Assembly: GCF_003435815.1 (NCBI RefSeq)
Contig: NZ_QTUV01000005.1
Coordinates: 64,501-128,500, forward strand
DNA length: 64,000 nt
Direction: 5' to 3'
Source of the DNA: Dorea sp. AM10-31
GTDB lineage: Bacteria; Bacillota; Clostridia; Lachnospirales; Lachnospiraceae
In this document: one piece after another, positions 1 through 7,557 of the stretch
Position numbering within the stretch: position 1 is the stretch's first letter
Layout of the letters: each line of letters begins with the position of its first letter
The notes under the pieces: generated by a model
What the model was told of the DNA's origin: nothing
What the model saw: the letters and a program-made list of their open reading frames with translations, nothing else
Databases searched by the model: none
Position numbers and translations under genes: made by a program

Positions 1-606
1 ATAGGATGTATTGCTGCTCTCTTCATCCGCTTCCAGTGCTGTGCTGATATCCGTATCCGTATTCTTATCGACCGTTGCCTCATGGAATGCCTTGATATAA
101 TCCATGCAGGCACTCATATTTGTCTCATTCGTCTGCGCAACTCTTGTATAAAAATACACATCTTTTCCCGTCTCCAGATGAAGGATCACTTCCATTACAC
201 GCTCTTCACCGAGTACACTTGCCGAGCCAAGCGGAAGACTCACATCTGTTCCCGGATTCTTCACCGTATCTTCATGCAGACATTCTGTCCCATCCAGTGT
301 ATAAATCTTATATTCCAGACTGCTGATCTTATTGTCATATGGAATCAGCTCCATATCCAGTTTATTTTTCAATACAGGAGTAATCGTATCACGGACCTCT
401 GTAATATTCATCTGTTTTGCGTATCCCGGCACGGCATTGACACCAAATCCGTCACAATCAAATGAAATCTGTGGAAATGTCGCTGATCCGAGATCTGCTG
501 TCATGGAGTCATCCCCTTTATTTGTCAGATAACTGAATACCAGAACAGCCATGATAAATACACCGACTAAGATAATTCCATCTCTTATTCTTTTTTTCAA
601 AATCAT
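1..606 (-). CDS. Membrane-anchored protein of unknown function (partial, C-terminus beyond left edge)
   Basis: About 202 residues are visible and the reading frame is still open at the window edge. It begins with ATG at 606, sharing an ATGA overlap with the stop of the methyltransferase gene upstream, so the two are probably translationally coupled. The start is basic (MILKKRIRDG) and is followed by a single hydrophobic segment (GIILVGVFIMAVLVFSYL) with no lipobox cysteine, which suggests an uncleaved anchor with the remainder outside the cell. The exported part is rich in Asp, Glu and Thr and contains no motif I recognise. Last visible residues are acidic and Ser-rich (EADEESSNTSY), resembling a linker, so the full protein is probably considerably longer. 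I do not recognise the family and give no function. Confidence 0.75.
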   Translation of the reverse strand, partial: MILKKRIRDGIILVGVFIMAVLVFSYLTNKGDDSMTADLGSATFPQISFDCDGFGVNAVPGYAKQMNITEVRDTITPVLKNKLDMELIPYDNKISSLEYKIYTLDGTECLHEDTVKNPGTDVSLPLGSASVLGEERVMEVILHLETGKDVYFYTRVAQTNETNMSACMDYIKAFHEATVDKNTDTDISTALEADEESSNTSY

Positions 607-1766
607 TCCATCTCCTTCAACAGTTGTCCCAGTGTCGGTTTCACATGTAAGAATGCTTCGCACTTACGGATTTCTTCTTTACTCTGCTCTCTGCTCTGTT
701 CTTTTTTGTCATTCTTTATTGCACGGATAAGCAGATTTTTCGGCGTATGTTCCATATCGATAAATTCCAGTATCTGTACATCATAACCGACAGATTCCAG
801 ATATTCTGCACGAAGTCCGTCTGTCACAATCGCCGCAAAACGTTCTTTTAAAAGTCCGTATTTTAATACCGGTTTTAATGTATCACTGGCAATCTGGCGG
901 TTCACTTCATGCTGGCAGCAAGGCACCGACAAAATTACTTTTGCATTCCAGCCAACCGCCTTCTCAAGTGCGAAATCCGTTGCCGTATCGCAGGCATGCA
1001 GTGTAACCACCATATCTACTTCACTCGCCCCTGTATAATCGGCAATATTTCCCTCCAGGAATTTCAGTTTCTCATAGCCATATTTCTCACTCAGTTCATT
1101 GCAGTGACGGATTACATCCGTCTTCAGATCCAGTCCGATCATGCAGACATCGTATTTCTTCAGTTCATGCAAATAATAATACATGGCAAATGTCAGATAA
1201 GACTTGCCACATCCAAAATCAAGAATTGTAACTTCCCTGTCTTTTGGAAGCTGCGGCAACACATCTTCTACAAATTCAAGAAAACGGTTGATCTGCCGGA
1301 ACTTGTCAAACTTCGCATGCACGACCTTCCCCTCGGCAGTCATAACACCCAGATCACGCAAAAAAGGCACCATGGTTCCTTCTTCCAGAATATAGTGTTT
1401 CTTCCGGTTGTGCGTAAGATCTACCTGTTTCCAGTTTCCCTGCTGCATTCGTCTTTTGATGGTCACTTTTCCTTTCTTACTGACAAGAACCGTATAATTG
1501 TAAGTTCGCGTCTCCATCTGCATCTGTTTCATTGACTGCATATATGCAAGGATCTTCTCACAGGTCTCTTCTACTGATAAGTTCTCATGAAATGCCTGAT
1601 TGTTGCGGAAAGACTCCAGCTGAAAGAGCAGTTCTCCCCGTTTTATAAGTGGACGGACGCGCACTTTCGTCACCCCCGTCTTATCATGGGCTCCGCTTAA
1701 TACAGCGGAGCCGAAATCTTTATTTAATTGTTCATTTAATAATTTTCTTAATTCTTCCATAATCAT
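603..1766 (-). CDS. Class I SAM-dependent methyltransferase, METTL25/RRNAD1-like (Methyltransf_32 type)
   Basis: The 387-residue protein has a Rossmann SAM-binding motif I, ILDFGCGKSYLTFA, at about residues 181-194, an acidic residue after strand 2 (GLDLKTD, about 212) and a TLHACDTATD segment near 255 followed by VPCCQHEVN near 284. This arrangement resembles bacterial members of the METTL25/RRNAD1 methyltransferase family, for which a nucleic acid substrate is assumed but unproven here. The N-terminal 170 residues are an accessory region with basic patches (TIKRRMQQGNWKQ, HNRKKHY) that could bind RNA; this is inference. The gene starts 17 bases after the histidine kinase gene and overlaps the next gene by four bases. 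No good Shine-Dalgarno precedes the ATG, and a TATAAT lies immediately upstream, so the true start could also be the third codon (ATG at 1760). Confidence 0.8.
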   Translation of the reverse strand: MIMEELRKLLNEQLNKDFGSAVLSGAHDKTGVTKVRVRPLIKRGELLFQLESFRNNQAFHENLSVEETCEKILAYMQSMKQMQMETRTYNYTVLVSKKGKVTIKRRMQQGNWKQVDLTHNRKKHYILEEGTMVPFLRDLGVMTAEGKVVHAKFDKFRQINRFLEFVEDVLPQLPKDREVTILDFGCGKSYLTFAMYYYLHELKKYDVCMIGLDLKTDVIRHCNELSEKYGYEKLKFLEGNIADYTGASEVDMVVTLHACDTATDFALEKAVGWNAKVILSVPCCQHEVNRQIASDTLKPVLKYGLLKERFAAIVTDGLRAEYLESVGYDVQILEFIDMEHTPKNLLIRAIKNDKKEQSREQSKEEIRKCEAFLHVKPTLGQLLKEME

Positions 1767-1783
1767 ATATTATAACAGAAAAA

Positions 1784-4378
1784 TCAGATTTGTGTACTTT
1801 GTTCTTCCTGTACTTTCGGAAATGTAACGGTTGCCTTAAACAGATCACCGTCCAGATACAGTTCAAACTTACCTTTCTGCATCTCTGTCAGTGTCTGGGC
1901 AATGGAAAGTCCCAGTCCGCTTCCCTCTGTACTTCTGGAAATATCTCCGCGGATAAAGCGCTCTGTCAGCTGATCTGCATTGATATTTAACGGCTGTTCG
2001 GAAATATTTTTAATGCTGAAGATAACCGCACCTTCCGTCACTTTCAGATCTGTATAGATCCTGCTGCCCGTCATTGCATACTTGGCGGCATTATTGTATA
2101 AGTTCGCAAGGATCCGCCATGTTCTTCTTCCATCAATATAGACGAGTGCTTTTTCTTTTGGAAGATGCTGAATTTCCGTCAGATTTCTTTCTTCAAACTT
2201 CTCTTCATACTCTGCACTTGTCTGCAATACAAGCTCTGTGAAATCCAGTTTCATACATTCCAGCTTAATATTACCGGAAGTAATCTTAGATGCTTCCACA
2301 ACATCTTCTGTCAATGTTTTCAGACGCATGGATTTCTGTTCCAGCACTTCGATGTATCTCTGGATTCTCGGATCATCGAAATTCTCATTTTTCAGGAGAT
2401 TCACATAGTTAATGATCGATGTCAATGGCGTCTTAATATCATGCGAAACATTCGTGATCAAATTCGTTTTCAGACGTTCATTCTTAATGCTCGCTTCCAC
2501 AGCCACTTCCAGACCGGCACCAACAGAGTTAATTCCTTCTGCCACTTCCTTCTGACTGCTAAACATACCTTCTGTCGGCACTTTATAGTCCAGTTCCCCT
2601 GCTGCAATCTTCTTTACACCGTCTTTGATCTTCGCTCTTCCGATTCCATCATAGACCAGATATACAAACACTGCAAGCTCCGCCAACAGCATCATGAACA
2701 GCGGAAATCCATAAGTATCTGTAATCATGACAATCCAGTGCAAAACAACAAAAAGTACAAAAAGCATGATATTACGCCACAGCGAAGACATATTCTGCGC
2801 AATATCTCTGACCAGGTGACAGAACATTCGTGAAAGACTGTTTTTCCAGACGATATGCGCTTTGATCCTGCGGACGAAACTTAAAAATCCGATCAGAAAC
2901 ATACTGCATGTATATGAACCGAAAATTCCTCCCACAATAATATAAGGGATCGCATTTTTTACATAATCTGCCTGACTATAAAAAGTCCCCTCTGTTTTCT
3001 GTAAATAATCATCAAAGCAAACAAAATTACCCACTACAGCTGCTGTCACCCAGAGACCTATGATCAATACTGCGGCAATCTCCGTTTTCCACCGGTCAAA
3101 TCCCGCCAGATGCATTTCTTCATCTTTTGCTCTGCGTCCCGCAATCGCTGTGAGCCAGATTACACAGATCACAAAAAGTGCAAATGCAATCACTGAGAGC
3201 ATACAGATTCCACGGATAGCTGAACCGTATTTTTCATAAAGCTGATTTTCTGAATAAAAATGATCTGCAATCGGATAGTTTGTATTTACACATGCTGCAA
3301 AGACAAAATCCTTCTTTTGGATTCCTGTATTTTTAATCTCATCACGCCATGCTTCTGCAATCTCACTTCGAAGATTCGTCTTAAAATCCTTTAATTTGGA
3401 TTTTACAATTACATATTTTCCGGTTTTACGGAGCAGCTTTAAATTGTTGTCCAGTTCCTGAAAATTTTCAAGTCTTTTCTGATTTGTATAAATCGTTCCC
3501 GCCTTCATATCTGCGTAAATATAATAGAAGTTCGAGTCTCCTTCTTCAATATCTTCATTCGTGTTCTGATATTCTGAATAACGCTCACTCAGACTGTCTA
3601 CCACACTTGTCACAAGATTATAAGCATCATTCAGTCTGCCATTCCATCTGGAATCTTTATTGGCAAGATTCATCAGGCTGTCGGCTCCTACCGGGGCATA
3701 CGGCTCTTCCATCGAATATCCATCATAGCTCCAACAATCTACATACTTTAATTCATTATTGCTGCCCTGAATCCCTCGAATCTCACTGCCCCCAACATAA
3801 TTCTCGCTGTCATAATCATAATTTCCTGCCTTTAAAGAAGAAAGAATCTCTTCTGTAGATGTTTCGCTTCCTGCATTCAAAATAAATTTCAGTTTCTTTG
3901 CATTAACAAGCGCTGCAAATTTAGAATAGCGATAATAATGATAAGAACCATCTTTCTTTCTGCAGACAATAATCGGATTCTCCGCATTCGTATCTTTTGT
4001 GGAATTCATCGTGTCATTCCATTTCAGCAGATCCTTTAATCGATACGCCAGTCCGCTCTCATTCCTGCCCGTATATTTTTTTTTCTGATCATAAGCTTCA
4101 ATATCTACGATTTTATTCGGATCAAATTTTCCTTCTGTTTCAAAATACTTTCGCGCACTGATTCCGTTCACAACCTGTGCCGTATAGTCCTTCATCTGAG
4201 TATTAAAATTCCTGGAATCCTCGTATTTTTTTGCCGGTTTTCCTTCAAAAATCTCCTGTCGGAAAATCGGATACGCGGTTACCCAGAGTCCACCTGTCGT
4301 CGCCGTGATCACAAAAATGTGCGCCAGAATAATCAGGATGAATTTCATTCCTTTTGACCGGTACCATTTACTTTTCAT
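1784..4378 (-). CDS. Membrane sensor histidine kinase with large extracellular domain
   Basis: 864 residues. One transmembrane helix lies near residues 12-34, followed by roughly 350 residues predicted outside the membrane, then a cluster of further hydrophobic segments between about 390 and 590 (for example LSVIAFALFVICVIWLTAIAG and IMLFVLFVVLHWIVMI). A HAMP-like linker leads to a HisKA domain with phospho-acceptor motif SHDIKTPLTSI near 650 and a HATPase domain with N box (ILANLYNNAAKYA), and G boxes ending in GSGLGLSIAQTL near 830. It pairs with the OmpR-type regulator upstream (33-base gap, same strand). The extracellular domain is not recognised, so the signal is unknown. The architecture resembles VanS-like kinases of Lachnospiraceae, but no resistance genes are adjacent. 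Confidence 0.9.
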   Translation of the reverse strand: MKSKWYRSKGMKFILIILAHIFVITATTGGLWVTAYPIFRQEIFEGKPAKKYEDSRNFNTQMKDYTAQVVNGISARKYFETEGKFDPNKIVDIEAYDQKKKYTGRNESGLAYRLKDLLKWNDTMNSTKDTNAENPIIVCRKKDGSYHYYRYSKFAALVNAKKLKFILNAGSETSTEEILSSLKAGNYDYDSENYVGGSEIRGIQGSNNELKYVDCWSYDGYSMEEPYAPVGADSLMNLANKDSRWNGRLNDAYNLVTSVVDSLSERYSEYQNTNEDIEEGDSNFYYIYADMKAGTIYTNQKRLENFQELDNNLKLLRKTGKYVIVKSKLKDFKTNLRSEIAEAWRDEIKNTGIQKKDFVFAACVNTNYPIADHFYSENQLYEKYGSAIRGICMLSVIAFALFVICVIWLTAIAGRRAKDEEMHLAGFDRWKTEIAAVLIIGLWVTAAVVGNFVCFDDYLQKTEGTFYSQADYVKNAIPYIIVGGIFGSYTCSMFLIGFLSFVRRIKAHIVWKNSLSRMFCHLVRDIAQNMSSLWRNIMLFVLFVVLHWIVMITDTYGFPLFMMLLAELAVFVYLVYDGIGRAKIKDGVKKIAAGELDYKVPTEGMFSSQKEVAEGINSVGAGLEVAVEASIKNERLKTNLITNVSHDIKTPLTSIINYVNLLKNENFDDPRIQRYIEVLEQKSMRLKTLTEDVVEASKITSGNIKLECMKLDFTELVLQTSAEYEEKFEERNLTEIQHLPKEKALVYIDGRRTWRILANLYNNAAKYAMTGSRIYTDLKVTEGAVIFSIKNISEQPLNINADQLTERFIRGDISRSTEGSGLGLSIAQTLTEMQKGKFELYLDGDLFKATVTFPKVQEEQSTQI

Positions 4379-4411
4379 ACATCGTCTCCTATATCTTTTA
4401 TACCCTGCTAC

Positions 4412-5116
4412 TTATAGGCAAATCTTTTCAATCTTATAACCGACTCCCCATACAACCTTCAGATATCTTGGTTCTTTCGGGTTGATCTCTATCTTCTCAC
4501 GAATGTGACGGATATGTACCGCAACTGTATTATCTACACCGATTGCATCTTCATTCCAGATATTTTCATAAATCTGGTCAATGGAAAATACTTTTCCCTG
4601 ATTCTTTACAAGAAACAGTAAAATATTATATTCAATCGGTGTCAGTCTTACTTGTTCCCCATCAACTGTTACTTCTTTCAGATCATCGTTGATCACCAGT
4701 CCACCGGTCGTATAGACTTCTTCCCGCTCATTACCGGATGTACTTCCAAGCTGTGTATATCTACGAAGCTGGGATTTGACTCTTGCAATCAGCTCCAGCG
4801 GATTAAACGGTTTTGTCACGTAATCATCCGCGCCGACATTCAGTCCCAGGATCTTATCCGCATCTTCCGATTTTGCTGACAGTATAATAATCGGAAGATT
4901 ATTCGCTTCCCGAACTTTCAGTGTTGCACGGATTCCGTCCAACTTTGGCATCATGACATCTATGATCAGAAGTTCTACATCTTTTTCTGTCTCCAGAATC
5001 TTAAGTGCTTCCTCACCGTCATATGCTCTCAGGATCTGATGTCCTTCCTGACTCAGATAGATCTCAATCGCTTCTACGATTTCTTTATCATCATCACATA
5101 CTAATATTTTCGCCAT
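4412..5116 (-). CDS. OmpR/PhoB-family response regulator, VanR-like
   Basis: 234 residues: receiver domain 1-120 with acidic pocket (VCDDDKE), phospho-acceptor Asp in LLIIDVMMPKLDG near residue 53, switch Ser/Thr (ILSAKSEDADK) and Lys (DDYVTKPFNPLEL, about 103); then a winged-helix Trans_reg_C domain with RLTPIEYNILLFLVKNQG and GVDNTVAVHIRHIREKIE. It is the first gene of a leftward operon with the histidine kinase. Its promoter must lie in the 240-base divergent interval shared with the orphan Spo0A-like gene; that interval holds CTTAAG motifs also seen upstream of the two small RNAs, so a regulatory link is conceivable but unproven. Confidence 0.93.
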   Translation of the reverse strand: MAKILVCDDDKEIVEAIEIYLSQEGHQILRAYDGEEALKILETEKDVELLIIDVMMPKLDGIRATLKVREANNLPIIILSAKSEDADKILGLNVGADDYVTKPFNPLELIARVKSQLRRYTQLGSTSGNEREEVYTTGGLVINDDLKEVTVDGEQVRLTPIEYNILLFLVKNQGKVFSIDQIYENIWNEDAIGVDNTVAVHIRHIREKIEINPKEPRYLKVVWGVGYKIEKICL

Positions 5117-5180
5117 TTTTCTTCACCTCATCTCTTACTATACAAGAATAACAGAAAAAATTTAAGGACAAATAAGGAAT

Positions 5181-5304
5181 TTCCTTAAGAAATTATGAAA
5201 AGAGCCAAAAAATGTGTGTCGATGTCTGTCGCAGTTTTCCTTATTTTGTAGTATTATTAAGAAAAGTACCGATTTTCTATTATAATAGTCGAATAATAGT
5301 CATC
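5181..5304 (+). promoter_or_regulatory. Promoter region of the Spo0A-like gene with tandem 0A-box-like sites
   Basis: A TATAAT at 5281-5286 is a good -10 box for the rightward gene. Upstream, TGTCGAT (5217-5223) and TGTCGCA (5227-5233) each resemble the Spo0A box TGTCGAA and are exactly 10 bp apart, the spacing of tandem 0A boxes bound by a Spo0A dimer. A second pair, AGTCGAA (5287-5293) and AGTCATC (5298-5304), sits at the probable transcription start. A CTTAAG motif is at about 5183-5188. The assignment as 0A sites is inference from motif similarity. Confidence 0.45.
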
Positions 5305-5357
5305 ACTTTTTTACTTTTGCAGGCGGTTTTAATCTCGGAAGAAGTGCGAGGTAATTT

Positions 5358-5708
5358 ATGAGAAAACACGAAATTGAACAGCTTATCCGCTCACTTGGCA
5401 TTGGAGCCACTTACCGTGGATATCATTATCTTGTCTATGGCGTATCCCTTTGCATGGACAATGAAGATTACCTGCTATCAGTAGGTAAATTATTATATAC
5501 CCGTATTGCAGAAGCTTACTCCACAACCGGAAGCAGCGTAGAACGTGACATACGCACAGTGATCCGCATTTGCTGGGAACGCGGGAACCGTCCCCTTCTT
5601 CAGGAAATTGCCATGTATCCACTGCATGCCCGTCCAACCGCGGGAGAATTTTTCGATATACTAGCCAATCACCTTAACAATCAGTTGCGTACAGAGGCCT
5701 GTCTTTAG
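5358..5708 (+). CDS. Orphan Spo0A C-terminal DNA-binding domain protein (no receiver domain)
   Basis: 116 residues that align along their whole length with the C-terminal effector domain of Spo0A: GIGATYRGYHYLVYGV corresponds to the GVPAHIKGYQYLR region, SVGKLLYTRIAEAYSTTGSSVERDIRTVI to the recognition helix region (YPxIAxxxxTTxSRVERAIRHAI), WERGN and RPTAGEFFDILA to the conserved end. The phosphorylatable receiver domain is absent, so this is a constitutively competent or differently controlled DNA-binding protein. It starts with ATG preceded by GAGGT at good spacing. A structured small RNA follows about 95 bases downstream on the same strand, and the upstream region has tandem 0A-like boxes. 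Plausible targets are its own promoter and the small RNA promoters; this is inference. The gene appears intact, not a truncation of a full spo0A. Confidence 0.85.
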   Translation: MRKHEIEQLIRSLGIGATYRGYHYLVYGVSLCMDNEDYLLSVGKLLYTRIAEAYSTTGSSVERDIRTVIRICWERGNRPLLQEIAMYPLHARPTAGEFFDILANHLNNQLRTEACL

Positions 5709-5724
5709 GTTTTCTTCCCATCAT

Positions 5725-5799
5725 CTTAAGGTCGTCTTAAGATTTTTTCGATTTCTTTTATAGTTTTAACATATTTTGGACATATTTATCTAATATAAT
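5725..5799 (+). promoter_or_regulatory. Promoter and upstream activation region of small RNA A
   Basis: -10 box TATAAT at 5794-5799. Upstream elements are co-linear, base for base in spacing, with those of small RNA B: CTTAAG (5736-5741), TTTCG, AACATA, TTT-GACA and ATTT before the -10 box. There is no good -35 hexamer at 17 bp; instead TTGGACA sits 12 bp before the -10 box and differs by one base from a reversed 0A box (TTCGACA). A second CTTAAG at 5725-5730 is 11 bp upstream of the first, the spacing of OmpR/PhoB-type half sites. Suggests an activator-dependent promoter. Confidence 0.55.
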
Positions 5800-5802
5800 A
5801 AG

Positions 5803-5947
5803 AGACAGATAGATGAGAAACACTTATCTATCTCCCCCCTCATAAAGTTAAGCATTGACACAAGTTCAATGCACACTTTACTCTCATTCCTTTAGATAAC
5901 TATAAAACAACGAAGCCCGTTAGCCCTTGTGGTTAGCGGGTTTTCGC
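5803..5947 (+). ncRNA. Structured small RNA, copy A (three hairpins, C-rich linker)
   Basis: Inferred transcript of about 145 nt. Hairpin 1 (about 5809-5833) pairs GATAGATGAG with its complement across an AAACA loop. A single-stranded linker with six Cs followed by TCAT (5834-5842) comes next. Hairpin 2 (5844-5879) has an AAAGT/ACTTT base and an inner GCATTGA/TCAATGC stem. Then comes CTCATTCCTTTAGATAAC, unpaired and identical in all copies, and a terminator: CCCGTTAGCC (5916-5925) with GGTTAGCGGG (5931-5940) followed by TTTTCGC. Copy B at 19234-19375 has the same layout with different stem sequences that keep pairing. The C-rich linker and the CAUUCCUUUAG segment are complementary to Shine-Dalgarno regions, as in C-rich trans-acting small RNAs of Firmicutes. 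The part from 5883 onward was probably supplied by the integrated element. I do not recognise a named Rfam family. Confidence 0.75.
5883..5907 (+). repeat. Attachment site attL of the integrative element
   Basis: Left copy of a 25-bp perfect direct repeat beginning CTCATTCCTTTAG and ending TATAAAA. It lies in the unpaired segment between hairpin 2 and the terminator of small RNA A, about 145 bases from the stop codon of the integrase gene, the usual position of an att site relative to int. Similarity to the right copy continues imperfectly for about 30 further bases into the terminator stem. Confidence 0.8.
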
Positions 5948-6050
5948 TGTTCTGTACTTGTTGCAAAATCCGCTTCGGTCAAATCTCGGTCAAATAATTT
6001 TCTAAAGAAATGTTGCACCTTTTCTATTCTCTTTCTTATTCTTGTTCTGA

Positions 6051-7256
6051 TTATATGATTTCCTTATACAAATTCTGTAATTTATCCATTTCCGATTTTG
6101 CTTTATCATCTGTGACGTGCGTATACAAATCCAGTGTGATTGCTATGGAATAATGTCCGAGGAATCCTTGTACTACCTTTGCGTCAATCCCGGCTTCAAA
6201 ACAACGCGTTGCAAAAGTATGACGAAGTGCATGTGGATAAAAATGCGGAATCGGTATAAACACTGTCTTGTTTTTCTCTGCCTGCTTTTTTCGTTCCTTA
6301 TTGATAGATTTTTCTATCCAGTCTAACGTCACTTGAAAGGTGTGTTCTGTAATCGGTTTTCCGTTCTTTCCAACAAACACAAGATTTTCAAATCCCTCTA
6401 ATGGTTGCCATTCACTAGCTGACAACTGCATTTCTTTCAACTGAATCCACTGACGTTTTAAAGCCTTATACACACTGTCCTGCATGGGAATCGTCCGTAT
6501 ACTGTTCTTTGTCTTTGGTGTCTGGTACTTGAATACATACTTCTTTGTTTCCTTATCTTTGATATACACCAACGTTTTATTTACAGAAATTTCCCGTTTC
6601 CGAAAATCTACATCATCCCATGTAAGCCCAAGCAGTTCTCCGCCACGCATTCCCGTTCCGAGTGCTACCTGTATGAGATTCTCGTGTATTCTCTCCTTTG
6701 CGTGTTCCAATACTTCCCGTTGTTCTTTCACAGTCAGTACCCGTATCTGTTTTGTCTTTGTTTTGGGAACTTCCACTCCTGCACATGGGTTGAATGTAAG
6801 AATCCTGTTATGCACTGCATATTTGAACATAGCATTGAGAATATTATACACATCCCGTATAGTCTTTGTGCTGTAATCATCATCTGCCATATTCTGAAGC
6901 AGACGTTCCAAAATAATCGGATTAAAATCTGCCACACGTTGTTTTCCTATCTGCTTCTTTATGTAACGTCTGTAAAAATCATCATAACGTACTTGTGTAC
7001 TCTCCTTGATAGTCCGCTTCTTATGGGTATTCAGCCAGATATCAAACCATGTATCCAGAGTGATATTATCGCCCTTTCCTTTCAACCCATGCTTGACTTC
7101 ATAGCGTAAATCTTCCATTTCTTGAACTAACTTTTTTAAGTCCGCATTATCTTTTGTATACGTTTCTCCTTTGTAATAAAACCGCCCTCTGTAAATTCCG
7201 CTTTTTCTCTGCATAATTCCCGGCGGTAATGGATTTCCTTTTAAGTCCTTGCCCAA
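6051..7256 (-). CDS. int: Tyrosine recombinase (integrase) of the Tn916 Int type
   Basis: 401 residues, the usual length for Tn916-like integrases. N-terminal arm-binding region with GIYRGRFYYKGETYTKDN (about residues 17-35), a SAM-like core-binding domain (about 65-165), and a catalytic domain from about 175. Catalytic residues visible: Arg in GTGMRGGELLGLTW, Lys in the beta-hairpin region, HALRHTFATRCFEAG (His-x-x-Arg, about residue 345), GHYSIAITLDLYTHV with the second His and the nucleophile Tyr. It is adjacent to attL, with Xis upstream on the same strand. Directs site-specific excision and integration; the direct repeat shows that the target is a small RNA 3' region. Confidence 0.95.
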   Translation of the reverse strand: MGKDLKGNPLPPGIMQRKSGIYRGRFYYKGETYTKDNADLKKLVQEMEDLRYEVKHGLKGKGDNITLDTWFDIWLNTHKKRTIKESTQVRYDDFYRRYIKKQIGKQRVADFNPIILERLLQNMADDDYSTKTIRDVYNILNAMFKYAVHNRILTFNPCAGVEVPKTKTKQIRVLTVKEQREVLEHAKERIHENLIQVALGTGMRGGELLGLTWDDVDFRKREISVNKTLVYIKDKETKKYVFKYQTPKTKNSIRTIPMQDSVYKALKRQWIQLKEMQLSASEWQPLEGFENLVFVGKNGKPITEHTFQVTLDWIEKSINKERKKQAEKNKTVFIPIPHFYPHALRHTFATRCFEAGIDAKVVQGFLGHYSIAITLDLYTHVTDDKAKSEMDKLQNLYKEII

Positions 7257-7323
7257 TCTGCACGCTCCTTTCCGTGCAAGGACTATCAGAACTGGTCTGA
7301 CAGTATTATATGCTTATTTGTGT

Positions 7324-7557
7324 TTATACTGCAATTACTTCATATTTATTTTTCAGATTATGCCCTTCGTTTTTCTTCAAAAACTGGTCTAAAACCTCAG
7401 AGCGTATAAGAATCTTATTTCCAATCCTTATGACCGGAATCTTCTGCCATGTAATCAGCTTTCGCAGATTATTTCTTCCAATTCCCGTATACTCTGACGC
7501 TTCATTCACTGTAAGGGCTTTCTTTGTCTGTATCGTGTTCTGTGTATGTTCTGTCAA
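7324..7557 (-). CDS. xis: Excisionase (Xis), MerR-like helix-turn-helix
   Basis: 77 residues with a winged helix-turn-helix: LTVNEASEYTGIGRNNLRKLI followed by IPVIRIGNKILIRSEVLDQFL, the signature of Tn916-type Xis and related HTH_17 proteins. Lys/Asn-rich C-terminus. Located 67 bases upstream of int. Its first 56 bases overlap the 3' end of the relaxase gene in another frame; a later start is not supported by an internal Met, so a real overlap is likely. It should bend att DNA and bias the integrase toward excision. Confidence 0.9.
   Translation of the reverse strand: MTEHTQNTIQTKKALTVNEASEYTGIGRNNLRKLITWQKIPVIRIGNKILIRSEVLDQFLKKNEGHNLKNKYEVIAV

Noticed and set aside
5809..5842. Ten-codon frame inside small RNA A (and TTG-started equivalent in B)
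   Set aside because: The stop and Pro-Ser codons fall in the conserved C-rich linker, which is explained by RNA function; start codons differ and no clear ribosome site is present. Mentioned in the RNA entry but not called as a gene.
5710..6050. CRISPR array or tRNA gene as integration target
   Set aside because: No CRISPR-type repeat series and no cloverleaf; the target is the three-hairpin RNA described above. No CRISPR array or tRNA gene was found in the window.
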